NCBI GenBank assembly: GCA_021405315.1
Contig: QWIH01000002.1
Span: 62,001 to 126,000 of the forward strand
Length of the DNA: 64,000 bases
Direction of reading: 5' to 3'
DNA from: Leptolyngbya sp. PLA1
GTDB lineage: Bacteria; Planctomycetota; Phycisphaerae; Phycisphaerales; UBA1924
Positions 43,255 to 52,384 of this stretch are shown one piece after another (the first letter of the stretch is position 1; every line of letters starts with the position of its first letter). Under the pieces are notes generated by a model. That model worked only from the letters and a program-made list of their open reading frames with translations. It was not told the DNA's origin and searched no databases. Position numbers and translations under genes: made by a program.

Positions 43255-46200
43255 ATGCGCACTTCCCTGCTTGCCCTGATCGTGGCGGCGACGCCCGCCC
43301 TTGCCGACGTTCGACTCCCTGCGGTGATCTCCTCGGGGATGGTGCTCCAGCAGTCCTCGAAGGTCCCACTCTGGGGCTGGGCGACCCCGGGCGAGGAGGT
43401 GCGTGTGACGGCGCCATGGCTCGCCGCTCCCGCCAGCACGGCGGCGGGGCCGGACGGCCGATGGACGGTCACCCTCGAGACCCCCGCCGCGAAGGACTCG
43501 CCCGCCGCGTTCACCATCACCATCGAGGGACGAAACACGCTGGCGCTCAACGACGTGCTGCTGGGCGAGGTGTGGCTGGCCTCGGGGCAGAGCAACATGG
43601 AGTGGCCGCTCTCCGCGACGGACGGCGCCCCCGACGCGATCGCCGGCGCGAAGCACCCTCAGGTTCGCTTGTTCAACGTGCGGAATGAGGTGGCGGCGAG
43701 GCCCAAGCGAGATTGCACGAGCGAGGCCGGCTGGACGCCCTGCACGCCGCAGTCGGTCGCCGGCTTTTCCGCGGTGTCCTACTACTTTGCGCGGGAACTC
43801 CACGCGGCGTTGGGCGTGCCCATCGGCGTGATCGAGTCGGACTGGGGGGGCACGCCCGTCCAGGCATGGACGAGTGCCCCGGGGCTCGCGAAGTTCCCGG
43901 AGTTCGCGGACGCGCTTGCGTACATGGACGCGCTGGACCCGGACCCGAACGTGCGAGCCGTGAAGGCGGCCGCGTTCGCAGGGAGGTGGTGGGACAACCT
44001 TGACACGCACCGCGACGGCGCGGGCAAGGGCTGGATGGGAGCGGGCTTCGATGATGCCTCGTGGAAGGAGATGTCGCTCCCGGCCACGCTGGGGCCCGAC
44101 GGGCTGGACCGGTTTGACGGCGTGGTGTACTTCCGCCGCACGGTGATGCTGTCCGGCACCCCCGGCGCGGGGACGATCGAGCTTGGGCCGATCGACGATC
44201 GCGACGACGTCTGGGTGAACGGCACGCACGTCGGGGGCCTGCGTGACGATGGGCAGTGGAGCAAGCCCCGCGCGTATGAAGTGCCCGCCGGTGTGCTCAA
44301 GGAGGGCGCGAACACCATCGCCGTGCGGATCGTTGACACCGCCGGGCCGGGCGGCATCAACGGCAAGCCGGAGCAGATGGTGCTCCGCAGCGGCGCGCAG
44401 TCGGTCTCGCTCGCCGGCGAATGGAAGCACCGCCGGGGCGCGGCCATGTCGACCCTGCCGGCGATCGGCCAGGCCATGAACGTCGGGCCCGGCAGCCCCT
44501 CCGCGCTCTTCAACGCGATGATTCACCCGGTGATGCCCTTCGGCATCCGCGGCGTGATCTGGTACCAGGGCGAGTCCAATCGCGGGCAGAACTACGCCGA
44601 CTACTTCCCCGCGATGATCCGCCAGTGGCGCGAGGATTGGGGCAGGGGCGACTTCCCCTTCATCTTCGTGCAGATCGCGCCGTTCAACTACGGCAACGAT
44701 CGCGGCGAGACCGCGCTCTTGAGGGAGGCACAAGCCCACGCATGGCAGACCGTCCCCAACACGGGCATGGTGGTCACGATGGACATCGGCGATCCGAAGG
44801 ACATTCACCCGCGCAACAAGAAGGACGTGGGAGAGAGGCTCGCGCGCTTCGCGAAGGCCGGGACCTACGGCATGAAGGAGGTGGTCGCCTCCGGACCGGT
44901 GTACGCGGGGATGCGAACGCGCGACTCGGACCTCTTCGTCACCTTCGACCTGCGCGGGGCCAACGCGCTGAAGGCCGGGGGGGAGCAACTCTCGGGCTGG
45001 GCCGTCGCGGGGACGGACATGGTCTTCTACGAGGCGGTCGCCACGATCACCGGCCCCGATACGGTGCGAGTGACCTGCCCGCGGGTCGCCGCTCCCGTTG
45101 CGGTGCGCTACGGCTGGTGCAACGCGTGCGAGCCGAATCTGTCCAGTGACGCGGGATTGCCCGCGGTGCCCTTCCGCTCCGACGCCTGGGACAGGCCCGC
45201 CGGCGGCTGGCCCACGCCCGAGGATGGCGGCAAGACCGGTCACCTCACGGCAGAATCCGGCTTTGTGCCGCTGTTCGATGGGAAGAGCCTTGACGGGTGG
45301 GTGAACGTGAACACCGCGCCGTCCACGTTCCGGGCTGAATCCGGCATGATCCGGTGCTCGGGCGAGCCGACCGGGGTCATCCGCACCGCGCGGCAGTACC
45401 AGAACTTCGTCCTTGAACTGGAGTGGAGGCACCTCTCCGCGCAGGGCAACGCGGGCCTCTTCGTATGGTCGGACGCGCTCTGCGCCAAGGGTGTGCCCTT
45501 CACGCGCAGCGTGGAGGTGCAGGTCATGGTGGGCTCAGAAGCCGACTGGTACACCTCCGACGGTGATGTCTTCCCGATCCACGGTGCCACCATGACGCCG
45601 CTGAACCCGAGGCCCAAGGGCGGGCAGAGGTCCTATCCGACCGAGAAGCGAATGAGACCAAGCCCCGAGTGGAATCACTATCGCGTCACCTGCGTGGACG
45701 GCGAGATCTCGCTCGCCGTCAATGGCAAGGTGGTCACGCAGGGCAAGGACATCTTCCCCCGCAAGGGATACATCTGCCTCGAGTCCGAGGGCACCCCGAT
45801 CGACTTCCGCAACATCATGATCAAGGAACTGCCCGGTACGGAACCGCCTCCCGAGCAGGTGGCCGGCGCGGACGAGGGCTTCGTGCCGATCTTCACCGGC
45901 GTGGACTTCACGGGATGGAAGTTTGAGAAGGCCCACGAGGGACACTTTGTGGCGAGTGGCAATGTCATCCGGCTCGACGGCCAGGGCCCCGAGCTCTGGA
46001 CCGAGCGGGCCTACAAGGACTTCGTGCTCGTCGCCGACTGGCGCTGGACGCGAAAGCCCACGCCCAGCCAGAGGCCGGTCATCCTCCCCAGCGGCGAGGA
46101 GAAGAAGGGCCCGGACGGCAAGACCGTGACGGAGGAGATCCAGGACGCCGGCGACTCGGGCATCTACCTGCGCGGGTCTTCCAAGTCGCAGGTGAACGCG

Positions 46201-46491
46201 TGGTGCTGGGGGATCGGGTCGGGCGAGGTCTACGGCTACCGCACGGACGCGTCCATGCCGCCCGAGGTGCGTGCGGGCGTGACGCCCACGATGGTCGCGG
46301 ATGCTCCCATCGGACAGTGGAACCGCTTCATCATCACCATGCGGGGCGACCGGTTGACCGTTGTGCTCAACGGCAAGACCGTGATCGACAACGCCCGGCT
46401 CCCCGGGGTCGCGGCGGAAGGGCCGATCGCCCTCCAGCAGCACGGTGACCCGATCGAGTTCATGAACCTCTTCATCAAGGAACTGAAGTAG
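43255..46491 (+). CDS. sialate O-acetylesterase fused to two DUF1080 (LamG-like) domains
   Basis: A 1078-residue exported enzyme (signal 1-17). Residues ~20-650 form an SGNH-type sialic acid 9-O-acetylesterase. The nucleophile is in ASGQSNMEWPL (about Ser113), GVIWYQGESNRGQNY is near 435, and a D-x2-H type pair is in KDIHPRN near 517. A galactose-binding-like jelly roll is inserted at ~255-380 (WKEMSLPATLGPDGLDRF, VYFRRTVML). Two DUF1080 domains follow at ~668-865 (GFVPLFDGKSLDGW) and ~874-1078 (GFVPIFTGVDFTGW). DUF1080 domains have concanavalin-like folds, and some hydrolyse 3-keto-glycosides. The triple fusion points to stepwise processing of an acetylated glycan. Confidence 0.9.
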   Translation: MRTSLLALIVAATPALADVRLPAVISSGMVLQQSSKVPLWGWATPGEEVRVTAPWLAAPASTAAGPDGRWTVTLETPAAKDSPAAFTITIEGRNTLALNDVLLGEVWLASGQSNMEWPLSATDGAPDAIAGAKHPQVRLFNVRNEVAARPKRDCTSEAGWTPCTPQSVAGFSAVSYYFARELHAALGVPIGVIESDWGGTPVQAWTSAPGLAKFPEFADALAYMDALDPDPNVRAVKAAAFAGRWWDNLDTHRDGAGKGWMGAGFDDASWKEMSLPATLGPDGLDRFDGVVYFRRTVMLSGTPGAGTIELGPIDDRDDVWVNGTHVGGLRDDGQWSKPRAYEVPAGVLKEGANTIAVRIVDTAGPGGINGKPEQMVLRSGAQSVSLAGEWKHRRGAAMSTLPAIGQAMNVGPGSPSALFNAMIHPVMPFGIRGVIWYQGESNRGQNYADYFPAMIRQWREDWGRGDFPFIFVQIAPFNYGNDRGETALLREAQAHAWQTVPNTGMVVTMDIGDPKDIHPRNKKDVGERLARFAKAGTYGMKEVVASGPVYAGMRTRDSDLFVTFDLRGANALKAGGEQLSGWAVAGTDMVFYEAVATITGPDTVRVTCPRVAAPVAVRYGWCNACEPNLSSDAGLPAVPFRSDAWDRPAGGWPTPEDGGKTGHLTAESGFVPLFDGKSLDGWVNVNTAPSTFRAESGMIRCSGEPTGVIRTARQYQNFVLELEWRHLSAQGNAGLFVWSDALCAKGVPFTRSVEVQVMVGSEADWYTSDGDVFPIHGATMTPLNPRPKGGQRSYPTEKRMRPSPEWNHYRVTCVDGEISLAVNGKVVTQGKDIFPRKGYICLESEGTPIDFRNIMIKELPGTEPPPEQVAGADEGFVPIFTGVDFTGWKFEKAHEGHFVASGNVIRLDGQGPELWTERAYKDFVLVADWRWTRKPTPSQRPVILPSGEEKKGPDGKTVTEEIQDAGDSGIYLRGSSKSQVNAWCWGIGSGEVYGYRTDASMPPEVRAGVTPTMVADAPIGQWNRFIITMRGDRLTVVLNGKTVIDNARLPGVAAEGPIALQQHGDPIEFMNLFIKELK

Positions 46492-46497
46492 CGGGGG

Positions 46498-47235
46498 CTA
46501 CTTCTTTCCCGGAGTCTCCGGAGCGTCCTTGGATGGCGTCTCCTTCGCGGGGGCGGCGTCCTTCGCGGCGTTCCTGGCCTTCAGAATCTCCGCCGCGACG
46601 ACCTTGTCGAGCTCCTTCCGCTCGTCGGCGCCACCGACCGTGTTGATCCAGGCCACCTTGCCCTCGCCGCTGACGACGAACGCCGTGGGGATGTACTGCT
46701 GCTTGGCGGGCTCCATCCAGGTCTTGCTCATGGAGCGGGAGGGGTCGAACGCCACGCGGTAGTCCATCTTGGCGCCCTGCTTCTTCACGAAGTCGCGGAG
46801 GTTGTCGAGCCGCTTGTCCGGCTGGCCCTGCGCGGCGGCCCGCTCGCTCGACGCCATGCCGATGATCACCAGGTCGTTCTTGTGCTTCCGCTGGAGCTGC
46901 GTGAGGTGCGGGATGCTCTCGCGACACGGGGGACACCAGGTCGCCCAGAACTCCACGATGTAGACCTTGCCCGGCTCGAAGCCCGTGACCGCGTCGCCCT
47001 TCACCCACGTCTCGGCCGAGATCGCCGGGGCGGCGTCGCCGACCTTCAGTTCGCCCGACTTCGCCGCGGGCTTGTCGGCCTTCGGGGCGGCTTTGGGTGT
47101 CGTGTTCGGTGCCTTGGCAGGCTTGTCCTTCGGAGGCTCGGGCTGCGTGACCTTGAGCTGCGCGAAACCGGCTGAGGCCGAGAGGCCCAAGACGCACAGG
47201 GCGGGGAAGACGACGCGGGACATCCGGTGGCTCAT
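46498..47235 (-). CDS. TlpA-type exported thioredoxin-like protein
   Basis: A 245-residue periplasmic disulfide oxidoreductase. A signal peptide (ending SAGFAQ) and a Lys/Pro/Ala linker are followed by the redoxin domain (~75-220) with an intact WATWCPPC active site, HLTQLQRKHKNDLVIIGMA and the cis-Pro region QQYIPTAFVV. A 30-residue Ala/Lys/Pro tail follows. GGAG lies 6 nt before ATG 47235; the in-frame ATG at 47268 is less likely. It is divergent from aroB. The partner is unknown; cytochrome maturation is the usual role of TlpA/ResA proteins. Confidence 0.92.
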   Translation of the reverse strand: MSHRMSRVVFPALCVLGLSASAGFAQLKVTQPEPPKDKPAKAPNTTPKAAPKADKPAAKSGELKVGDAAPAISAETWVKGDAVTGFEPGKVYIVEFWATWCPPCRESIPHLTQLQRKHKNDLVIIGMASSERAAAQGQPDKRLDNLRDFVKKQGAKMDYRVAFDPSRSMSKTWMEPAKQQYIPTAFVVSGEGKVAWINTVGGADERKELDKVVAAEILKARNAAKDAAPAKETPSKDAPETPGKK

Positions 47236-47324
47236 CGTGGCTCCATCGATTGAGGGGACTTCAGTCAAGCGACCTCCAGTCTACGGGGTTCGACGCGCCC
47301 GGGGTCGCGCGGTTCCGGGGGCGA

Positions 47325-47338
47325 TATGCTGCACGGCG
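47325..47338 (+). promoter_or_regulatory. -10-like hexamer before aroB
   Basis: TATGCT (47325-47330) is 8 nt before ATG 47339. There is no Shine-Dalgarno sequence. The predicted mRNA would have a leader of 0-2 nt. Confidence 0.4.
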
Positions 47339-48499
47339 ATGCCCGACCAGCCCCTCAGCATTGATGTTCGGTTCCCGCTCGGACCGGCTCGTTCGTACGA
47401 GGTGGTGGTGGGTGATGGGGTGCTGGCCGAACTCGGGTCGCGGCTCTCGGCGCTCGCTGGCGCGGCCCGGTGCCTCCTGGTCGCGGACTCCGGCGTGCCT
47501 CAGGGAGAGGTCGAGCGCGCGGCGGCGTCCCTCCGCGCCGCGGGGTGCGAGCCCGTGACGCGGGTCATCCACGGGGGCGAGGCGCACAAGACCTGGGACG
47601 CGGCCGGTTCGCTGCTGAGTGATATGGCAGCCCTCGGCCTGGAACGCCGGCACCCGGTGGTCGCGCTCGGCGGCGGGGTGGTGGGGGATATCTCGGGGTT
47701 TGTGGCTTCGGCGTACCGGCGGGGGGTCCCGTTCGTCCAGTGTCCGACGACCCTGCTCGCGATGGTTGATGCGAGCGTCGGGGGCAAGTCCGGCGTGAAC
47801 CTGCCCGGGCCGCCCGGCGCCGGCACGCTCAAGAACATGGCGGGAGCGTTCTACCAGCCGGTGCTCGTGCTCGTGGATACCTCGGTGCTGGGGTCGCTCC
47901 CACTGAGGCATCTCCGTGCCGGCCTGACGGAGTGCATCAAGCACGCGATGCTCTGCGACTCGGTGCCGCGGAGGGACCCGGGCCTGCTGGAGTCAACCCG
48001 GTCGGCGTTGCGAGCGTGGAAGGGCGTCCGTCCCGCGGGTGCGCCGCTCGCGGAGCTTGTCGCGAGAAACGTGGCGCTCAAGGCCAGCGTTGTGGCCCAA
48101 GACGAGCGAGAGGAACTCTCCGGGGGCGGGAGGGCGCTCCTGAACCTGGGCCACACCTTCGGGCACGCCCTGGAAACCGCGCCGGGGTCAACGCTGCTCC
48201 ATGGCGAGGCGGTCGGCCTGGGCCTCATCGCCGCGGCGACGACAGCCTCCGCGCTCGGATTGGTCGGTGCCGAGTGCGAGAGGCTCACCCGCGAGTTGGT
48301 CGAGCACGCCGGGCTGCCCTTGGAGGTGCACGGGCTCGCGCCGGCGGACGTCCGGGCGCGGATGGCCCATGACAAGAAGGTCGAGTCAGGACGGCTGAGG
48401 CTGGTGCTGCCAACAGGGCCGGGCCGGGCAACCGTCGTTGAAGGCCCGAGCGAAGACGCCGTCATCACGGGCCTGCTCGCGGTTCTCCGGCGGCCCTGA
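47339..48499 (+). CDS. aroB: 3-dehydroquinate synthase
   Basis: Second shikimate-pathway enzyme (DAHP to 3-dehydroquinate), NAD- and zinc-dependent. The 386-residue protein shows VALGGGVVGDISGFVASAYRRGV, CPTTLLAMVDASVGGKSGVN, the zinc-ligand Glu in LTECIKHAM, and His ligands in LNLGHTFGHALE and LLHGEAVGLGL. The length is slightly above average, owing to extra residues around 210-235. The 155-bp region after the gene contains inverted repeats. Confidence 0.97.
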   Translation: MPDQPLSIDVRFPLGPARSYEVVVGDGVLAELGSRLSALAGAARCLLVADSGVPQGEVERAAASLRAAGCEPVTRVIHGGEAHKTWDAAGSLLSDMAALGLERRHPVVALGGGVVGDISGFVASAYRRGVPFVQCPTTLLAMVDASVGGKSGVNLPGPPGAGTLKNMAGAFYQPVLVLVDTSVLGSLPLRHLRAGLTECIKHAMLCDSVPRRDPGLLESTRSALRAWKGVRPAGAPLAELVARNVALKASVVAQDEREELSGGGRALLNLGHTFGHALETAPGSTLLHGEAVGLGLIAAATTASALGLVGAECERLTRELVEHAGLPLEVHGLAPADVRARMAHDKKVESGRLRLVLPTGPGRATVVEGPSEDAVITGLLAVLRRP

Positions 48500-48504
48500 C
48501 CGAC

Positions 48505-48557
48505 CAGGGGAAACCCCCTGACAAGGGGATTGTCAAGCCCTGAGAGCAGAGTATTCA
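48505..48557 (+). promoter_or_regulatory. inverted repeats and promoter-like sequence upstream of the ParA-type gene
   Basis: CAGGGG-AAA-CCCCCTG (48505-48520) is followed by TGACAA-GGGGA-TTGTCA (48519-48535), both perfect in their arms. TTGTCA (48530-48535), 16 bp and TATTCA (48552-48557) form a possible promoter whose -35 is the right arm of the second repeat. A repressor bound there would block transcription. The first repeat could also serve as an aroB terminator stem, but it lacks a T-tract. Confidence 0.45.
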
Positions 48558-48654
48558 ACGCAAGAACGGCGCGGGTCCGATATCGGATGGTCGGCGGGGA
48601 ACTGCAACGCCCGTGACCTGCGTTTTCGGTCCAGGCTCTCGAGTGAGGCACGCC

Positions 48655-50082
48655 ATGCGGACCATCGCCATCATCAATCAGAAGGGTGGATGTGGGAAGA
48701 CCACGACCGCCATCAACCTCGCCTCGCAGTTGGCGGCGCAGGGGAGGCGGACGCTCCTGGTCGACATGGACCCGCAAAGCCATTGCGCCGCGGGTCTTGG
48801 TGTGCCCGAGTCGCGGATCGAGATGGACATCGGCGACGCGATGCTGGCGGTGGGGCCATCCGGCGTCGATGCGCCCCGGCTGCTGTGGCGAGTCGCGCGG
48901 AACCTGGACCTGGCGCCAAGCCGTACGAAGCTGGCCGGGCTCGAAGCGAGCAGGGGCGGGCTGGCGGACCTGCTGGATCGGGAGAAGCGTCTCGCGGCGG
49001 TGGTGTCGCAGTTCAAGCATGAGTACGACGTGGTGTGCGTGGACTGCCCGCCCACGATCGGACTGCTGACGTACAACGCGCTGGCCTGCGCGGACCTGGT
49101 GCTGATCCCGGTTGAGACCAGCTACTTTTCGCTGCAGGGCGCGACCAAGCAGGTGAGCACGGTGCGGACGCTCTCCCGGCGCCTCGGCGTGCAGTTGCCC
49201 GTCTGGCTCCTGCCCACGATCCACGAGGCGGCGAGCACCGTGGCCGAGGACCTGCTGGGCGAGCTCCACCGGCGCTTCAAGGACCGCGTGGTGCCGGTGG
49301 TGATCCGACGCGACCTGCGGCTGCGCGAGGCCGCGAGCTTCGGCCAGCCCGTGAGGGAGTATGCCCCTGATTCGACCGGCGCCGCGGACTACGCCACGCT
49401 CGCGAAGTGGATCGGGGAACTGCTCGTGGGCCCGCTCGATGCGGGTGCTGAAACAGGCGACGCCGATGTGACGGTACCCCCCATTACCGCGAGGTTTCTG
49501 GCAGAGAAGGGCGCGGATCGGGCCGCGGAGAAGCAGAACGCCGAGTGCGTGGAGGCCAAGGCCGGTCCGAACCGCGCGGAGGACGTTGCGAGGCGCGCAC
49601 AGGAGTTCCTGCGTCGTGTGGCGCTGGGCAAGGCGGGGCCGGGCGTGCAGCCCTTCGCGCCCATGACGCCGGTGGCGTCGCTGCCCGAGGCGCCCGTGCC
49701 GACGGTGCTGCCGACCGGCACGCTGAAGCTGGTTGAGACGGAGGCCAAGCCCGTCACCGCCCCGGGGACCGCGAGGCTGCTGGGTGTGCGGGAGACGAAC
49801 CAGGGCATGCTCTTCGTGCAGCCCCTGGCCAGCGGGCAGACCATCGCCATCGCGGGATCGTTCAACAACTGGTCGCCCTCCTCGCACGTGATGAAGCGAA
49901 ACACGGCGCTCGGCGTGCACGAGCTCTGCCTCCGGCTGCCGGCGGGGAGGTTCGTGTACCGCCTTGTGATCGACGGCCAGTGGACGGCGGACCCGTACAA
50001 CAACGATTGTGAGCCAAATCCCTTCGGCGGGACCAACAGTGTCTGTCGCGTGGGAGAGGGATCGGTCGTGCAGTCCGCCTGA
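48655..50082 (+). CDS. ParA-family ATPase fused to a C-terminal glycogen-binding-type E-set domain
   Basis: A 475-residue fusion. Residues 1-260 are a complete ParA/Soj ATPase: deviant Walker A KGGCGKTT (Lys10 and Lys15), LLVDMDPQSHCAAGLG, the Walker B region DVVCVDCPPTIGLLTYNAL, and PVVIRRDLRLREAASFGQPV. A disordered linker (~265-385) leads to an E-set/CBM48-AMPK-type domain (~388-465) with IAIAGSFNNWSPSSHVM, HELCLRLPAGRFVYRLVIDG and DPYNNDCEPNPFGGTNSV. This is the pattern of AMPK-beta and glycogen-branching-enzyme glycogen binders. GAGG precedes ATG 48655. ParB and oriC are not near, so chromosome partition is unlikely. The gene that follows 11 nt later is probably its partner. Confidence 0.9.
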   Translation: MRTIAIINQKGGCGKTTTAINLASQLAAQGRRTLLVDMDPQSHCAAGLGVPESRIEMDIGDAMLAVGPSGVDAPRLLWRVARNLDLAPSRTKLAGLEASRGGLADLLDREKRLAAVVSQFKHEYDVVCVDCPPTIGLLTYNALACADLVLIPVETSYFSLQGATKQVSTVRTLSRRLGVQLPVWLLPTIHEAASTVAEDLLGELHRRFKDRVVPVVIRRDLRLREAASFGQPVREYAPDSTGAADYATLAKWIGELLVGPLDAGAETGDADVTVPPITARFLAEKGADRAAEKQNAECVEAKAGPNRAEDVARRAQEFLRRVALGKAGPGVQPFAPMTPVASLPEAPVPTVLPTGTLKLVETEAKPVTAPGTARLLGVRETNQGMLFVQPLASGQTIAIAGSFNNWSPSSHVMKRNTALGVHELCLRLPAGRFVYRLVIDGQWTADPYNNDCEPNPFGGTNSVCRVGEGSVVQSA

Positions 50083-50093
50083 GGAGAGTGCGC

Positions 50094-51374
50094 ATGTACA
50101 CAAGGCCCAACGGGCCATTGGGCCTTCATGATTGCGGCGCCCTGCCGGACGCGGGGCTCGACGAGCACGACGCGCTCGCGGACCTGTTTCTTTCCGAGAC
50201 TGCCCCGGTGCTCAAGCTTGCGGGCGAGGCGCCCCCTGTCGTCCGTCCGACGATCCCCAGGATCGAGGGCCTCGTGCTGGGGCACCTGCCGGTCCTTGCG
50301 GCGGCGTGGGTCGTGCAGTACGCAAAGCACGCGGCGGACGAGTCGAACCAGACCATCGGTCTTGTGAGGGTGCAGGGCGGGCAGGTGTGGGTAGACCTCG
50401 TGCTGCCCCGGGGCGCCACGCCCCGGAACTCCAGCCGGATCGGGGTCGCGGAGAGCGCAACGGACCTGCGCGGCGCGATCGCGGTCGCCGCGAGAGAAGC
50501 GGGCCGATGGCTGGTCCGTGTCGACGAGATCGACGAGCCGGAACTGCTGACGACCCCCGGTGTGGGGGCCGTGACGCTCCTCACCGGCGCGGACATGCCC
50601 GCGATTGTCGCGTCCTACCGCACGATCAAGAACCTCTGCGGCGAGGAGCCGGTCGCGATGGACGCCGTCTCCCGCGTCAGGCTCGCCATCATGGGCGCGG
50701 ATGACCAGGCCGCGGCGGAGGCCGAGGCTCGGATCGCCAAGGCGTCGCGCACCTTCCTTGGCGGCTCCATCGCCTGCGCCGCCCGCGTCGGGAAGATCGC
50801 GGCATCCAGCACGCGCGTGATCTACCGCGGGCCCGGCGCCCCGACCCTCGCCGAGCTCGTGTCGCTGATCGACGGAGCGGGCGAACCCGCCCAGCCCGAG
50901 AAGCACGCCGCCCCGACGGCAGAGCCCCCGGTGGTGCGCGCGGAAGGGCCTTCACCGCGAAGCGGGGTCGAGACGGCTCCGGCCGCGGCGCCGTCCGTCG
51001 GCGCCCAGGGAGCTGAGATTGCCGAACTGATCGGACTGAAGCCCCTCGGAGCGGGATGCCCGGTCGCGCCGGGCGTCGTGCTGGCACGCGGGCACGCGGG
51101 CGAGTTGCACCTGGTCGCGCACGCCCCGGAGAGGGAGGCGGACCGCGCCGTGGGGGGGCTCCTCGCCGCCGCGGCATGGGCGGAACAGAACCGTCCTCTG
51201 ATCGACGCCGCCTTCCCGGGCGGAACGACGGGCGACGCCGGGCCGGCATTGCACGTGGTGGTGGACGACGCACGGGGCGCCCGGGGGCTGCTGGACACCG
51301 GGGTACGCGTGCACCTGGCGATCGAGGCCGCGCTGGACGGACGCGTCGTGCGGGTGGCCAGAGAACTCAACTAG
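50094..51374 (+). CDS. probable P-loop-less MinD/FlhG-like protein, partner of the ParA fusion
   Basis: A 426-residue protein not assignable by motif alone. Residues ~58-245 follow the strand-helix order of MinD/FlhG ATPases: [20 protein letters not shown] sits where the P-loop and helix 1 should be, but without GKGGx[22 protein letters not shown] and [18 protein letters not shown] with ASRTFLGG match the FlhG C-terminal half. It would thus be a nucleotide-binding-dead relative. After a Pro/Ala linker (~265-310) comes a second domain (~315-426) of unknown type. GAGGAG lies 7 nt before ATG 50094, and the gap to the ParA fusion is 11 nt, so the two are co-translated. Confidence 0.6.
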   Translation: MYTRPNGPLGLHDCGALPDAGLDEHDALADLFLSETAPVLKLAGEAPPVVRPTIPRIEGLVLGHLPVLAAAWVVQYAKHAADESNQTIGLVRVQGGQVWVDLVLPRGATPRNSSRIGVAESATDLRGAIAVAAREAGRWLVRVDEIDEPELLTTPGVGAVTLLTGADMPAIVASYRTIKNLCGEEPVAMDAVSRVRLAIMGADDQAAAEAEARIAKASRTFLGGSIACAARVGKIAASSTRVIYRGPGAPTLAELVSLIDGAGEPAQPEKHAAPTAEPPVVRAEGPSPRSGVETAPAAAPSVGAQGAEIAELIGLKPLGAGCPVAPGVVLARGHAGELHLVAHAPEREADRAVGGLLAAAAWAEQNRPLIDAAFPGGTTGDAGPALHVVVDDARGARGLLDTGVRVHLAIEAALDGRVVRVARELN

Positions 51375-51388
51375 CGCGCGCCGGGGCC

Positions 51389-51400
51389 TACGCTCCGGGC
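51389..51400 (+). promoter_or_regulatory. -10-like hexamer before the sugar isomerase-like gene
   Basis: TACGCT (51389-51394) is 6 nt before ATG 51401. There is no Shine-Dalgarno sequence. It separates this gene from the ParA pair just upstream. Confidence 0.4.
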
Positions 51401-52375
51401 ATGAACAGCATCGCGTCCCGGCGTCAGATTCTGAAGTCCGCGGCGGTGACGGCTGGTGTGATGGTCGCCGGGCCGCTTGCCCGGGGCATGACGCAGCCCG
51501 ACTCCGCGAAACCGACACCCGGCGCCGGAGAAACGCCCTTGTTCAAGATCTCGCTGGCGCAGTGGTCGCTCCACCGGGCACTGCAGAGCAAGGCGCTCGA
51601 CCCGATGGACTTCCCGGCGGTGTCGGCGCGGGAGTACGGCGTCTTCGCGGTCGAGTATGTCAACTCGTTCTACCGGGACAAGCTGGCGGACTCCAAGGCC
51701 GTCGCGACGCTCGCCCCTGCGCTCAAGAAACGCTGCGACGATGCGGGCGTGGCCTCGGTGCTCATCATGTGCGACGGCGAGGGCGACCTGGGCGACCCCG
51801 ACGAGGCGAAGAGGCTTCGGGCGGTTGATCGGCACAAGAAGTGGGCGGAACTGGCCCGGGCGCTCGGGTGCCACAGCATCCGCGTGAATGCCGCGAGCAA
51901 GGGCGAGCGGGAGGAGCAGGCGAAACTCGCCGCCGACGGACTGCGCCGGCTCACCGAGTTCTGCGCGGGGCTCGGGCTCTGCTGCATCGTGGAGAACCAC
52001 GGCGGGCTGTCGTCCCACGGTGACTGGCTGGCGGACGTCATGAAGCGCGTGGGGCACCCGAGCGTCGGGACGCTCCCGGACTTCGGGAACTTCTACGAGT
52101 ACGACCGCTACAAGGGCGTCGAGGAGATGATGCCCTTTGCCAAGGGAGTGTCGGCCAAGTCGCACGAGTTCGACGACAAGGGCAACGAGACGAGGACCGA
52201 CTACGCCCGCATGCTGCGCGTCGTGCTCAAGGCGGGCTACCGCGGCCACATTGGCATCGAGTTCGAGGGTGACAAGGCCCCGGAGCCCGAGGGCATCCGC
52301 GCGACGAAGAGGCTGCTGGAACGGCTGCGCGCGGAACTGGCGCCGGAGTTTGCCGCGAAGACCGGGAAGCCCTGA
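51401..52375 (+). CDS. Tat-exported sugar phosphate isomerase/epimerase-like TIM barrel
   Basis: A 324-residue protein of the xylose isomerase-like/AP endonuclease 2 TIM barrel family. The N-terminus is a twin-arginine signal ([16 protein letters not shown], then a hydrophobic stretch), so it folds in the cytoplasm and is exported. Metal-binding positions include Glu in CCIVENHGG, Asp in GTLPDFGNF, His in AKSHEFDD and Glu in GHIGIEFEG. Related planctomycete proteins act on free sugars outside the cytoplasm; the substrate is unknown. It is convergent with the fucosidase gene (9 nt between the stops). Together they suggest glycan catabolism. Confidence 0.88.
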   Translation: MNSIASRRQILKSAAVTAGVMVAGPLARGMTQPDSAKPTPGAGETPLFKISLAQWSLHRALQSKALDPMDFPAVSAREYGVFAVEYVNSFYRDKLADSKAVATLAPALKKRCDDAGVASVLIMCDGEGDLGDPDEAKRLRAVDRHKKWAELARALGCHSIRVNAASKGEREEQAKLAADGLRRLTEFCAGLGLCCIVENHGGLSSHGDWLADVMKRVGHPSVGTLPDFGNFYEYDRYKGVEEMMPFAKGVSAKSHEFDDKGNETRTDYARMLRVVLKAGYRGHIGIEFEGDKAPEPEGIRATKRLLERLRAELAPEFAAKTGKP

Positions 52376-52384
52376 GCGATCGCG

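Noticed and set aside
48655-51374. Chromosome partition locus (parA with parB, near the origin)
   Set aside because: No ParB-like protein, parS-like repeats, gidB or DnaA boxes were seen. The neighbour lacks a helix-turn-helix, and the ATPase carries a glycan-binding-type domain.
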